From Marinobacter nanhaiticus D15-8W (lineage in GTDB: Bacteria > Pseudomonadota > Gammaproteobacteria > Pseudomonadales > Oleiphilaceae): a stretch of DNA of 64,000 nucleotides. Location of the stretch: contig NZ_AP028878.1 of NCBI RefSeq assembly GCF_036511935.1, forward strand, positions 1,302,001 to 1,366,000, in the 5' to 3' direction. The position numbers were made by a program, and so were the translations under genes. Positions 17,113 through 26,233 of the stretch are shown here, piece after piece; the stretch's first letter is position 1; each line of letters starts with the position of its first letter. The notes under the pieces were generated by a model, which was not told the origin of the DNA, made no database searches, and worked only from the letters and a program-made list of their open reading frames with translations.

Positions 17113-18372
17113 CTATGAGCCGCCGTAGGAGATCCGGTATACCGCGCCGGCCAAGTCGTCGGACACCAATAGCGAACCGTCCCTGAGCTGCGCCACGTCC
17201 ACGGGCCGCCCCAGGTATTCGCCGTTCTGGTCGAGCCAGCCTTCGGCAAAGGGTTTGGGCTCGCCCTTAACGTTACCTTCGCCATCCACCGGCGTGAACA
17301 TGACGCGTGCCCCCACGGGCTCCGTACGGTTCCAGGAACCATGTTGTGCCGAGAAGATACCGCCGCTGTACTCGCTCGGGAACATGTTGCCGGTGTAGAA
17401 AATCATGCCGAGATCGGCGGCATGAGCCACGGTCTCTGCGACAGGCATAACGGTGTCGGCCGGCACGTCCTCGTCCTTGTATTCGTTGGTGCGCACGTCA
17501 CCACCGCCGTACCAGGGGAAACCGAAGTGCTGATCCATGGCGGTCTGGCGATTGATTTCACCGGGTGGGATATCATCGCCCATGCCGTCCACCTGGTTGT
17601 CCGTGAACCAGAGTTCGCCGGTGTCGGGGTGGAAATCCTGGCCCACGGAGTTGCGTACCCCAAGGGTATAGACCTCGCGCTCGGTACCATCCTGGTTGAC
17701 CCGGATGATGCCGCCAATGCCTTGTTCCTCGAACACCTGTAGGTGCTCCTTGGGCGCCACGTTGTAAGGTTGGCCAAGGGAAATATACAGCTTGCCGTCA
17801 GGGCCGACGTCACAGACCCGGGCGGTGTGGTTATAGCTTTCGAACTGCGACGGCACCAATTTACCGCCGGGAATCACCTCCGACGCCACGACATCCGGAC
17901 TTTCATAGAAAAACTCAGCGGCGGGGTAGGCCAGTACCCGGTTCTGCTCGGCGATATACAGCACGCCTTCCGGCGAGAAGCAGGGGCCGTTGGGAATGGC
18001 TTTGGCCAGCGAGGGTGCGAAATTCTTGACCTCATCCGCCACCCGATCCTTGTCGCGATCGGTGACGGCCCAGACTTCGGTCTTGCGCGTGCCCACGAAG
18101 GTCACGATGCCCTGGGGACCGACGGCCATATGGCGTGCATCGGGCACCAGCGCGTAAAGCTCGATGCGGAAGCCTTTGGGTAGTTTGATCGTTTCCAGCG
18201 TCTTGCGGATAGCGTCAGCGCTGGCGGACTTCTGGTCGATAACGGTGAACTCGGTGGTCCCCGTCGTCTGGAAATTGCCCAGTTTCTTGAGCGTATCATC
18301 GGCCCTGAGAAGACCGGAATGCGATAGCGCGATAAGGACGGAGACACTGATTGCTAGGGTATTTCTTGTCAT
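17113..18372 (-). CDS. Secreted PQQ-dependent sugar/sorbosone dehydrogenase-type beta-propeller
   Basis: A 419-residue exported protein: signal peptide MTRNTLAISVSVLIALSHSG, then a repeated blade pattern typical of soluble aldose sugar (sorbosone-type) dehydrogenases. Landmarks are LPKGFRIELYALVPDARHM, GPDGKLYISLGQPYN, GIIRVNQDGTEREVYTLGVRNSVG, GELWFTDNQVDGMGDDIP and SAQHGSWNRTEPVGARV. Related enzymes oxidise sugars or aldehydes in the periplasm with pyrroloquinoline quinone. No PQQ synthesis genes are in view and the cofactor and substrate are inferred. The downstream cytochrome c gene supports a respiratory role. Confidence 0.87.
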   Translation of the reverse strand: MTRNTLAISVSVLIALSHSGLLRADDTLKKLGNFQTTGTTEFTVIDQKSASADAIRKTLETIKLPKGFRIELYALVPDARHMAVGPQGIVTFVGTRKTEVWAVTDRDKDRVADEVKNFAPSLAKAIPNGPCFSPEGVLYIAEQNRVLAYPAAEFFYESPDVVASEVIPGGKLVPSQFESYNHTARVCDVGPDGKLYISLGQPYNVAPKEHLQVFEEQGIGGIIRVNQDGTEREVYTLGVRNSVGQDFHPDTGELWFTDNQVDGMGDDIPPGEINRQTAMDQHFGFPWYGGGDVRTNEYKDEDVPADTVMPVAETVAHAADLGMIFYTGNMFPSEYSGGIFSAQHGSWNRTEPVGARVMFTPVDGEGNVKGEPKPFAEGWLDQNGEYLGRPVDVAQLRDGSLLVSDDLAGAVYRISYGGS

Positions 18373-18484
18373 TGTTGTGGCACTCCCTTTCCAATGGTTG
18401 CTTGGGCAACAATCAGTAAAGGTGGTTATTTTTTAACCGTCAACGCGTTTTGGAGTGCCTGGCGCTTTAAACCATCTAAGAGCG

Positions 18485-19840
18485 CTATTGTTTTTTACTA
18501 TCATCCGTATCGTCTCCTGACGTCTCCGATTCCGCATTGGCTTCCACGTGGTGCGGGTCTTCAGGTGGCGGTTCACCCTCGTCCGCAGATTCATGGTTGG
18601 TATGGGCCTCGAAGTCTGGATTGCGCGGATCCAGATCGGCCATACCCAGGGCCATCTCCGGCGAGGTGGTGTAGTAATGCTCCTGTTCTTCCACCGGTAC
18701 TCGCTTGTGGCGACCAGGGCCAACCGTGATGAAAAACAGCAGGAGCCCGAGGATCACGGCGTTGCTGACAAACAGCCCCGCCGGCCCCATCAGGTCCATT
18801 ACGAACGAACTGACCACCGGGCCTATGCAACTGCCAATACCGTAACTTAGAAGCAGCGCCGTGCTGGCGGCGGTAATCTGGTGGCTGTCCATCCGGTCGT
18901 TGCTGATGGCCACTGCGATCGGATAGATCGTTGCGCTGATACCCATGTAGAGCCCCACGAACAGTATCAGCACCAGCATGTTGAAACTTCCGACAAGGGC
19001 AGCAGCCACGCTGCAACCTGCGGCGACCAGCGTGGCGACCTGCATCACCCGGTAACGGTCGAAGTGATCGCAGAAGCGGCCCACCGGCCACGCCATGATC
19101 ATGGCGGCTACGATAGCCGAAGCCATGAAGTTGGAGAGTTGATTGACGTCGAGCCCGATCTGGTTGGCGTATACCGGCCCCATGGCGTAGAAGGCGCTGA
19201 TCAGCAGGCCTGCGACCAGCGCGCCGAGCGTGCCCACTGGGGTAATGCGATAGAGCTTGGCCAGTGACATCCGTTCGCCCTGGATGATCGTGGGCGATTC
19301 CCGGCGTGTTAGCGAGAGCGGAACGAGTGCCAGGGCCACCAGCATTGCGGCAAGGGAAAACGGAATGAAACCGGCTGGATCCGCGACCCGGATCAGTACC
19401 TGACCGCCGGCCGTAGAGAGGAAGAAGACAATCTGGTAGATCGCGAAAAGGGTTGCCCGGTTGTTGTTGTCCGCCCGGCTACTGAACCAGCTTTCCATGA
19501 CGATCATCAGGCCGGCCATGACGAACCCGCCCAAAGCCCGCAGGACTCCCCAGAGCCCAGCCTTGACGGCCATTGGGTAGAGCAGGATCGAGGCCGCCAG
19601 CACCGCTGCAAACACCGCGAATGCGCGGATGTGTCCCACCCTTTCTATGATGCGCCCGGCGTAGAGCGTGCCGCCCACGAAGCCGACGGAATAGAACACC
19701 AGGATCCAGCCGATCACGCTGGCGCTGAATTCCTCGATACTCAGGCGCAGCCCTAGCAGGGTCATCAGGAAGGCATTACCGCCGATCAGCAGGATGATGC
19801 TGGCAATGAGCGAAGAAAGGCTGAGTGCGGTTTTCGACAT
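18485..19840 (-). CDS. MFS transporter (YcaD-like)
   Basis: A 451-residue, twelve-helix major facilitator carrier with SVGFVGGTLYAGRIIERVGHIRAF in the loop 2-3 region, the MESWFSSRADNNNRATLFAIYQI block characteristic of the YcaD/YfkF-like group, and AWPVGRFCDHFDRYRVM in the second half. The final 50 residues form a strongly acidic hydrophilic tail, longer than usual in the family. Substrate unknown. Its ATG has GGAGGATCG just upstream. Transcribed alone on the minus strand. Confidence 0.88.
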   Translation of the reverse strand: MSKTALSLSSLIASIILLIGGNAFLMTLLGLRLSIEEFSASVIGWILVFYSVGFVGGTLYAGRIIERVGHIRAFAVFAAVLAASILLYPMAVKAGLWGVLRALGGFVMAGLMIVMESWFSSRADNNNRATLFAIYQIVFFLSTAGGQVLIRVADPAGFIPFSLAAMLVALALVPLSLTRRESPTIIQGERMSLAKLYRITPVGTLGALVAGLLISAFYAMGPVYANQIGLDVNQLSNFMASAIVAAMIMAWPVGRFCDHFDRYRVMQVATLVAAGCSVAAALVGSFNMLVLILFVGLYMGISATIYPIAVAISNDRMDSHQITAASTALLLSYGIGSCIGPVVSSFVMDLMGPAGLFVSNAVILGLLLFFITVGPGRHKRVPVEEQEHYYTTSPEMALGMADLDPRNPDFEAHTNHESADEGEPPPEDPHHVEANAESETSGDDTDDSKKQ

Positions 19841-20005
19841 CGATCCTCCGGTTCCATCGGTATTAATGAGCGGTGTCGCAGTCAGTGTATGGACAAGCTT
19901 GGTACAGCCTGAATGTTATGGCAAAAAACCTGAGTTAAAGGCTTGGAGCCGGAAATTGAAGAACGGGTAATGTGCGAAAGCACGTGAGGCCGCACGCGCG
20001 GCCCA

Positions 20006-20620
20006 CTAAAGCATCGAGAGTCCCCAGGCGGCGGCCACCACCACCGTCAGACCGATGGTGACCGATACCTTGTGCCGCTCGAACAATGCCTGGGCCTTGT
20101 TGCCGGCCAGCCAGACCAGCAGGGCCAGCCCGTAGTAGCGTAGTCCCCGGGCAATGATCGAAGCCGCCAGGAACAGGCCAAACGAATACTTGGTGGCGCC
20201 GGCCGCCAGCATGGCGATCTGGAAGGGGACCGGAATCACGCCCACGCTCAGCACGAACCAGAATCCCTGGCTTTCCATTTGCCGGGCCACCTGTTCGTAC
20301 TGCTGCTGGTTGGCGATCAGGGAGACCAGTTGCTGGCCCACCGCGTCGAAGATGAAATAACCGACCGCGTAGCCGACACTGGCGCCGACCAGGCAGCCGA
20401 GCAGCGCGGCGGTCGCCAGGGCAATCATCGCGCTGCGGCGCGCCTGCATCAGCGGGATGAGGATGGCCTCAAGGGGTATCGGTACGATGATCGATTCGAG
20501 GAACGAGGCTAGGCCAAGCCCCCAAAGCATGTGTTTGGAGTGAATCAAGCGGTTGAGCAGGCGACGCAGTCGGGAGTTCCTGCGCGTTTCTCGGGTCGTG
20601 GTTTCGGATCCATCCGACAT
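20006..20620 (-). CDS. YqaA-type VTT domain membrane protein
   Basis: A 204-residue protein starting MSDGSETTTRE, a charged N-terminal segment, then a VTT (SNARE-associated/DedA-like) membrane domain: GLASFLESIIVPIPLEAILIPLM, GASVGYAVGYFIFDAVGQ, and SVGVIPVPFQIAMLAAGATKYSFGLFLAASIIARGLRYY. The IPxPxE and F-x-I-A-x-G re-entrant motifs are conserved. Related proteins are implicated in lipid scrambling or membrane homeostasis. The ATG at 20620 has AGGACTTACC upstream; the in-frame codon at 20671 is less likely. It is divergent from the LexA-box-controlled gene. Confidence 0.85.
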   Translation of the reverse strand: MSDGSETTTRETRRNSRLRRLLNRLIHSKHMLWGLGLASFLESIIVPIPLEAILIPLMQARRSAMIALATAALLGCLVGASVGYAVGYFIFDAVGQQLVSLIANQQQYEQVARQMESQGFWFVLSVGVIPVPFQIAMLAAGATKYSFGLFLAASIIARGLRYYGLALLVWLAGNKAQALFERHKVSVTIGLTVVVAAAWGLSML

Positions 20621-20783
20621 GGTAAGTCCTGGCACTGGTGAAAAGGCCTCAAACCTCGACGTTAGCGGCATTGGCAGGAAATGAAAATTAAAAAGAAATA
20701 ATGCGTTAGGAGCGTTGGAGGCAGGCAGTGAGGCATCTGCGCAACGCTGGGGTTGCTTTAGACCGTTGACTGTCTAAAAATGG

Positions 20784-20799
20784 CTGTATAAATAAACAG
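20784..20799 (+). promoter_or_regulatory. LexA (SOS) box
   Basis: CTGTATAAATAAACAG has the full CTGT-N8-ACAG dyad with an AT-rich centre, the form of LexA operators in pseudomonads and relatives. It lies 15 bp before the ATG of the CLCA_X-type gene, so repression by LexA and induction by DNA damage is expected. Such a match is unlikely by chance in this GC-rich sequence, but binding is not shown. Confidence 0.8.
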
Positions 20800-20814
20800 T
20801 ATTTGTTGGTTTGA

Positions 20815-21603
20815 ATGGCAAGGCAATTCTTTCGTCGCGGACCCGATCACCGGGCAGGCTCTACCGTCACCTTTCTGGATGTGAGGTGCCGCTTTGGCTT
20901 TCGCAGTGTCGAGCTGGGGCGCTGGGTCACCGAGGCGGAGAAGCAGCGCAGTGCAGCGCTGTTCTACGACGCGCTCTGCGACCTGATGGCGATCCTCGGC
21001 GGCCCGGAGGAGCTGGTTTCCCTGCGCGGCAGCCTTGGGCTGCAATACGGCATCGGCGGCCGGCCGGGTGTTTCTGCCCACTACACCCCGGCCACCCGAA
21101 GCTTTGCCCTGGCCAAGAATGCCGGTCCGGGAAGCATTGCCCACGAGTGGTTTCACGCCTTCGATCACTATATCTGCGGCAAGCTGTTCGCGGGAGCGGA
21201 AACGGGCGCTTTTGCCTCAAAGGTCTGGCTCTCCAGGCGTAAGGCTGTCGCTCATCCACTCAACACGCTTTTGCAGCGATGCTTCGAGGCGGTCCTGCTA
21301 GACGAGGGAGGCGATGAACCCAGCGACCTGTTCCGCCAATCGGCGCGGGCCGACAAGGCAGCGGGTATCGTTTACTTCAGTCAGCCGGAGGAACTCTGCG
21401 CTCGGGCATTCGAAGCCTTTGTGCAGGATGCGACCGTCAAGAATGCCTTTCTCGTAAGGGGCGCGCGGGAGTCTGAAGAAGCGAGGATGGGGCTCTATCC
21501 CTTGGGCCATCAACGTGAGCGGATCAACGAGGCCTATGGAGCATATTTTCGTCGGTTGGGAGCGGCGTTGGGGCGCCAGGCTGGCGCTGTGAGTACAAGG
21601 TAA
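20815..21603 (+). CDS. CLCA_X family protein, putative metallopeptidase-like
   Basis: A 262-residue protein whose opening MARQFFRRGPDHRAGSTV, then RRFGFR-like CRFGFRSVELGRWVT, LRGSLGLQYGIGGRPGVSAHY and ALAKNAGPGSIAHEWFHAFDHYICG match the CLCA_X group known from Pseudomonas and relatives. HEWFH (about residues 119-123) is an HExxH zinc-binding motif, so peptidase activity is plausible though I know of no demonstrated substrate. The ATG lies 15 bp after a LexA box and has only a weak ribosome site. A strong 11-bp hairpin follows the stop. Confidence 0.82.
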   Translation: MARQFFRRGPDHRAGSTVTFLDVRCRFGFRSVELGRWVTEAEKQRSAALFYDALCDLMAILGGPEELVSLRGSLGLQYGIGGRPGVSAHYTPATRSFALAKNAGPGSIAHEWFHAFDHYICGKLFAGAETGAFASKVWLSRRKAVAHPLNTLLQRCFEAVLLDEGGDEPSDLFRQSARADKAAGIVYFSQPEELCARAFEAFVQDATVKNAFLVRGARESEEARMGLYPLGHQRERINEAYGAYFRRLGAALGRQAGAVSTR

Positions 21604-21609
21604 TAGATT

Positions 21610-21635
21610 GCGAAAGCGGCGTTAGCCGCTTTCGC
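21610..21635. terminator. Strong hairpin between convergent genes
   Basis: A perfect 11-bp stem GCGAAAGCGGC / GCCGCTTTCGC with a GTTA loop lies between the stops of the CLCA_X gene and the convergent stress-protein gene. No T tract follows, so it is a probable transcript-end structure for one or both genes. Confidence 0.6.
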
Positions 21636-21663
21636 GAGGGCCCGGTTCGGGTGCCATGCTCGA

Positions 21664-22152
21664 TCAGGACGTCCCGAACTTCTCGTGCTCGCCCATATTG
21701 GGTGTCTCGTCCTTCGCGTTGGCTTTCGCCATCTTGAAGAAGGATACCATCTTGCTGGTGTCGCTGTTCCAGTACTCGCCCTTCTGGATCTTGATTTCAA
21801 TCAGGCCGACGTTGGGTGATCCCTTGCCATCGGGGAACCAGGCACCGATGAATGGATTCCAGAACTTGTCGATCAGAGCCTTGTCCTTGACGATCCGGCC
21901 CACACCGGTCATCGAGACATACGTATCGTCATGCGTATCGGCGAATGCCACGCAGACGTCACTGTCATTCTCCACTTCGAAAACCTTTTCAGATTCCAGG
22001 TCGGTAAAGAACCAGAGCGTGCCATCATACTCATCCTGAACGAGGTGCATGGGGCGGGCACGTAGCTCCTCGCCATGCAACGTCGTCAGCATACCGGTCT
22101 TGATGTGGCGGATCAGATCCCAGACTTTTTCCTTGTGCTCCGGGCTGGACAT
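21664..22152 (-). CDS. General stress protein, pyridoxamine phosphate oxidase-like fold
   Basis: A 162-residue protein: VWDLIRHIKTGMLTTLHGEELRARPMHLV, LWFFTDLESEKVFEVENDSDVCVAFAD, YVSMTGVGRIVKDKALIDKFWNPFIGAWFPDG, and LIEIKIQKGEYWNSDTSKMV. This is the general stress protein 26-type split-barrel fold that binds FMN or FAD. The enzymatic role of the group is poorly defined. A GGAGGAAC-type site precedes the ATG at 22152. It is transcribed alone, convergent with the CLCA_X gene. Confidence 0.9.
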   Translation of the reverse strand: MSSPEHKEKVWDLIRHIKTGMLTTLHGEELRARPMHLVQDEYDGTLWFFTDLESEKVFEVENDSDVCVAFADTHDDTYVSMTGVGRIVKDKALIDKFWNPFIGAWFPDGKGSPNVGLIEIKIQKGEYWNSDTSKMVSFFKMAKANAKDETPNMGEHEKFGTS

Positions 22153-22368
22153 AAGCGTTCCTCCTTGTTGCTGTGACTGATTGTTTCACCGATTGTGTAC
22201 GATCATTCAACCTTCCGCGTTCACAAATCGCCAATGACGGTTCCTTAACTTTGCTGGTCTTCGGTGAACCCCGCGAAGATGGAAATGACGCGGGGCGTAC
22301 GCTTCGCGAGCCAGAAAGACAGAGAGCATGGAGCGTTCACTCTTCTCTTAACTTACGGGAAGCGTCGT

Positions 22369-24177
22369 TCAGTCGCCGAGCGCTACCCCATCCATGCGTG
22401 GATCGGCGCCGCCGCGCCAACCGGTCTCTGTGCGTTGGATGCCGTGCAGGCCGCTTTCCAGACGAAGTACCTCCACATCATGACCCATCTCGCGCAGGGC
22501 GTCGGCCTGGGTGGCCGCCAGGGTGCCGGCCTCAAGCTCCAATGGTTTGCCTTCGCCGCGATGCAGGAAATTGGGCAGGGCGATGGCTTCCTGGATGGTC
22601 AGGTCCCAGTCCAGTACCCCCACTAGGGCCTTGACCACATAGCCGATGATACGACTCCCGCCCCGCGACCCGACGATAAGTTCCACCTCGCCTTCGGGAT
22701 TCATTACGATGATGGGGGACATGGAGCTACGCGGGCGCTTTTCCGGGGCGACGGCGTTGGGCACCAACTCCCCGTCGTAGCGAGGCTGGAAGGTAAAATC
22801 CGTCAGTTGGTTGTTGAGGAAGAAACCATCCACCCGGTTGCGACTACCGAACGGTGCCTCGATGGAGCTGGTCATCACCACCATGTTGCCTTCGCTATCG
22901 ATGACGTTGAAATGGGAAGTGCCGGTGGTTTCCTTTTCCTCGGGTACCTGTTCGTCTTCCAGGTACGCCGGGCCGCCAGGTTGCCCGGGCTTGGCTTCGG
23001 TCATGGCGATACCGGTCTCGATCAGCTCGGCGCGCCGGTTGAGATAGTCCTCGGCGATCAGGGCGTCCGATGGCACATCGACGAACGCCGGATCGCCCAC
23101 ATAGTTGAAGCGGTCCGCAAAGGCCAGCCGACTGGCTTCGGCAACCAGGTGGATCGCCTCGGCGCTGACCGGCTCCAATGCACTCATTTCATACTGTTCG
23201 AGCATGCCGAGGATTTGCAGAACCGCGATGCCGCCAGAGGAGGGCGGGGCCAGACCACACAGGGTCCATTGGCGATACTCGCCACACACCGGTTCGCGGG
23301 TTTGCGGTTCGTAATTGCGCATATCCTCCATGGTGATATCGCTGCCCCAGAGCCAACGGCTGCGCGCGGCTTCGACGATATCCTCGGCAATATGCCCTTC
23401 ATAGAAGACTTCAGGTCCCTGCTGTGCGATTTCGCGCAGGGTGTCTGCGAGCGCCGGGTTGCGTAGCTGCGGTTCGTCCGACGCCGCCCACTGGTCGACG
23501 AAGTAGTCGTCGGTATCATCCAGTATCCGCAGCGACCAGTCGTTCTCGATCTGCCGTTGCAGACGGCGGGGCATGGGAATGCCGTTCTCGGCCATTGTGA
23601 TGGCAGGTTGGAAGAGTTCGGCCCAGGGTTTGGAACCATGGTCCCCATGGGCATCGTGCATCATCGCCACCAGGCCAGGGACGCCGACGGACAAGCCGCT
23701 GGGGACCGCCAGCCAAAGCGGCATGGACCAACGCCACATCATGAATCTTTCGCGCTCTGCGTCCGCCGGCGCCTTTTCGCGGCCGTCATACATGGTGATC
23801 TCACCGGTCTTACCGTCCCGGTAGAGCATGAAACCGCCGCCCCCGATACCGGTCTCCGGGGCCTCGGCAAAGGTCAGCGCCATTTGCACGGCGACTGCAG
23901 CGTCCATCGCGTTACCGCCGTTACGTAAGACCTCTACGCCAGCCTCCACGGCTCGCGGATTCGCAGCGGTCACCATGAACTTCTCTGCAGTCTGCTCTTC
24001 GGGCGACTGGTTGGCAGGTGGGGCACCGTGGGACTGGTCGGCGCTGGCGCAGCCTTGAAGGCTGAAGCCGCCCAGCAGCCAGAGAGCCAGAAATGGACCC
24101 CTAACGTTTAATCGACGACGACGGGTACGACTAAGGCCAGCGTGATGGGGTGCCTTGTGTCTTGAAGCTTTGTCCAT
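22369..24177 (-). CDS. ggt: Gamma-glutamyltransferase, lipoprotein form
   Basis: A 602-residue enzyme of the N-terminal nucleophile superfamily that cleaves gamma-glutamyl bonds of glutathione and related compounds. The N-terminus has a basic region, a hydrophobic helix and the lipobox SLQGC, so it is predicted to be a lipoprotein. Landmarks: NPRAVEAGVEVLRNGGNAMDAAVAVQ, TGIGGGGFMLY, the processing site GTSHFNVID whose Thr becomes the catalytic residue, and GSRGGSRIIGYV. The start at 24177 has AGGAAA upstream, so the extension to 24291 is rejected. A paralogue is transcribed divergently from 24415. Confidence 0.93.
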   Translation of the reverse strand: MDKASRHKAPHHAGLSRTRRRRLNVRGPFLALWLLGGFSLQGCASADQSHGAPPANQSPEEQTAEKFMVTAANPRAVEAGVEVLRNGGNAMDAAVAVQMALTFAEAPETGIGGGGFMLYRDGKTGEITMYDGREKAPADAERERFMMWRWSMPLWLAVPSGLSVGVPGLVAMMHDAHGDHGSKPWAELFQPAITMAENGIPMPRRLQRQIENDWSLRILDDTDDYFVDQWAASDEPQLRNPALADTLREIAQQGPEVFYEGHIAEDIVEAARSRWLWGSDITMEDMRNYEPQTREPVCGEYRQWTLCGLAPPSSGGIAVLQILGMLEQYEMSALEPVSAEAIHLVAEASRLAFADRFNYVGDPAFVDVPSDALIAEDYLNRRAELIETGIAMTEAKPGQPGGPAYLEDEQVPEEKETTGTSHFNVIDSEGNMVVMTSSIEAPFGSRNRVDGFFLNNQLTDFTFQPRYDGELVPNAVAPEKRPRSSMSPIIVMNPEGEVELIVGSRGGSRIIGYVVKALVGVLDWDLTIQEAIALPNFLHRGEGKPLELEAGTLAATQADALREMGHDVEVLRLESGLHGIQRTETGWRGGADPRMDGVALGD

Positions 24178-24414
24178 GGAGATCTTTCCTGTTGTTCGCT
24201 CTTGCTGCCCGTAGCCCGAAAAGCCTCGAGTCAATAAATGCACGGTTGAATATCCACTACACCTAAGGAGTCGCTGTGGTTGCAACCGCAAAGGTTTAAA
24301 ACGCGGTCAGAGCAGATTACGAAGTGGTAAGACTCAGGTTGTCGCGGGTTGTAACAGGGGAGTGGCATGCTTGGTTGCGCATCGGATGCCGACCGTTTCG
24401 ACTAAGGATTTGCC

Positions 24415-26223
24415 ATGTTGCCCCAGCCCGCGGATTTCCAGGAAGCAAGTCAGTGGTTCAGGCGAATCGCCGGAGATTTTCGGGTCACTGCGGTCGGTTG
24501 CGTGCTGCTGTTTTTCCTTGCGGTGACGTGTGTCGTGGCGCTGTCAGGCAAAGCTATGGCCGCAACGGACGCTCCTGGAAACGCCGAAATAGCCCGGGAG
24601 ATGATGGTGGTCTCCGGCAACCCGCTGGCATCTGAGGTGGGATTGGCGGTCCTCCGCCGGGGCGGGAACGCGGTCGATGCAGCCGTCGCTGTACAGATGA
24701 TGATGTCGTTCGTGGCTGGGCCGTCGACCGGCATAGGCGGTGGTGGCTTTATGGTCTACCGGAACGGCAGTACGGGTGAGATCGACGTCTATGATGGGCG
24801 GGAGATGGCGCCGTCGGGCATGTCGCCGTACCAGTTGATGGCTTTTCGTGGTGTTCCCGGTTTGGAGGGCGCAATGCCTCTGTGGTTTGCGGTGATTAGT
24901 GGCCACGGGATTGGCGTTCCCGGTACCGTAGCCATGCTCCATCTGGCTCACCAGGACCATGGCACGCTTCCCTGGAAAGATCTCCTGCAGCCCGCCATCG
25001 ATGCGGCACAGGACGGTGTGCCCATACCGGAGCGACTGAGCGAGCAGGTTGATTTCGATCCCTCTCTCGCCCTGTTCCATGCCCTGGACCATGCCTTCGT
25101 CGAGCCGGCGAGTGCCGGAGATCATCCCCGTTTGCAGAATCCTGAACTGGCCAGAACCCTTGAGCGAGTCGCGGACGAAGGCCTCGAGGCGTTCTACCAG
25201 GGGGAAATTCCCCGTGACTTCGTACGAACCGCCAGGGATGACACGATTCTGGGGAGTCCGATCAGTATCGAAGACTTCGCCCACTACCGGGCGATAAAAC
25301 GCGAGCCCATCTGCGGCAATTACCGGGAGTGGACGGTCTGCGGCCCGCCGCCTCCGGACGGTGGGGGACTGGGTGTGCTGCAGATCCTGGGCATCCTGGA
25401 GCATTACGACATGTCAGCCATGGCGCCGAAGTCAGTGGAAGCCATTCATCTGTTTTCCGAAGCTAGCCGCCTCGCGCTGGCGGATGTTCACTATTACGTC
25501 GGTGATCCGGATTTCGTCGATATCCCCCTGGCCTCGTTACTGGATAAGGACTACCTGGCACAGCGCGCCGACTTGATCGAGCCGCAGAACGCGCTGGCGG
25601 ACGTTAAGCCCGGTATGCCGCCCACGGCAGCGATCAACGATGTGGCCGGGCCGCTCGAATACAAAGAGGAGCACGGTACTTCGCATTTCTCTATCGTCGA
25701 TGCCGACGGTGGCGTCGTCAGCATGACCAATTCCAACGCCGCACCTTTTGGCAGCCGGGTGATGACCCACGGTTTCGTCATCAACAGCCAGCTCACGGAT
25801 TTCGACTTTGTCCCCTACGAAAATGGCAAGCTGAAGGCAAACGCGCCCGAACCCCATAAACGGCCGCGCAGCTCCATGTCACCGATCATCGTGCTGGACC
25901 CGGAGGGGCAGGTGCGCCTGGTGATGGGTTCCCGGGGCGGCGGGCGGATCATCGACTACGTGGCCAAGGTCGTGGTGGGTGTCCTGGACTGGGACCTCAG
26001 TGTCCAGGACGCGATCGAGTTACCGAACATCGTCAACCAGGGGGAAATCCTTGAGATCGAAGAGGGCACGGTGCCGGAGGCCATCATCGACCGGCTCGAG
26101 GCGATGGGGCATGACGTGGACGTCGATGGCCTGATGAGCGGTCTGCACGGTATCGAACGGCACGCCGATGGCTGGCGGGGCGGTACAGACCCGCGTGTGG
26201 ATGGCGCCATTGCCGGCCAGTAG
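24415..26223 (+). CDS. Gamma-glutamyltransferase, membrane-anchored paralogue
   Basis: A 602-residue paralogue of the gene at 22369-24177, with the same landmarks: NPLASEVGLAVLRRGGNAVDAAVAVQ, TGIGGGGFMVY, autoprocessing site GTSHFSIVD, and GSRGGGRIIDYVAK. The N-terminus has an uncleaved-looking hydrophobic helix (VTAVGCVLLFFLAVTCVVAL) rather than a lipobox, so it should be anchored in the inner membrane or exported by a signal peptide. The ATG has AAGGA at 24402-24406. The two copies share one 237-bp promoter region in divergent orientation and differ widely, so the duplication is old. Confidence 0.92.
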   Translation: MLPQPADFQEASQWFRRIAGDFRVTAVGCVLLFFLAVTCVVALSGKAMAATDAPGNAEIAREMMVVSGNPLASEVGLAVLRRGGNAVDAAVAVQMMMSFVAGPSTGIGGGGFMVYRNGSTGEIDVYDGREMAPSGMSPYQLMAFRGVPGLEGAMPLWFAVISGHGIGVPGTVAMLHLAHQDHGTLPWKDLLQPAIDAAQDGVPIPERLSEQVDFDPSLALFHALDHAFVEPASAGDHPRLQNPELARTLERVADEGLEAFYQGEIPRDFVRTARDDTILGSPISIEDFAHYRAIKREPICGNYREWTVCGPPPPDGGGLGVLQILGILEHYDMSAMAPKSVEAIHLFSEASRLALADVHYYVGDPDFVDIPLASLLDKDYLAQRADLIEPQNALADVKPGMPPTAAINDVAGPLEYKEEHGTSHFSIVDADGGVVSMTNSNAAPFGSRVMTHGFVINSQLTDFDFVPYENGKLKANAPEPHKRPRSSMSPIIVLDPEGQVRLVMGSRGGGRIIDYVAKVVVGVLDWDLSVQDAIELPNIVNQGEILEIEEGTVPEAIIDRLEAMGHDVDVDGLMSGLHGIERHADGWRGGTDPRVDGAIAGQ

Positions 26224-26233
26224 CGACGATTAC

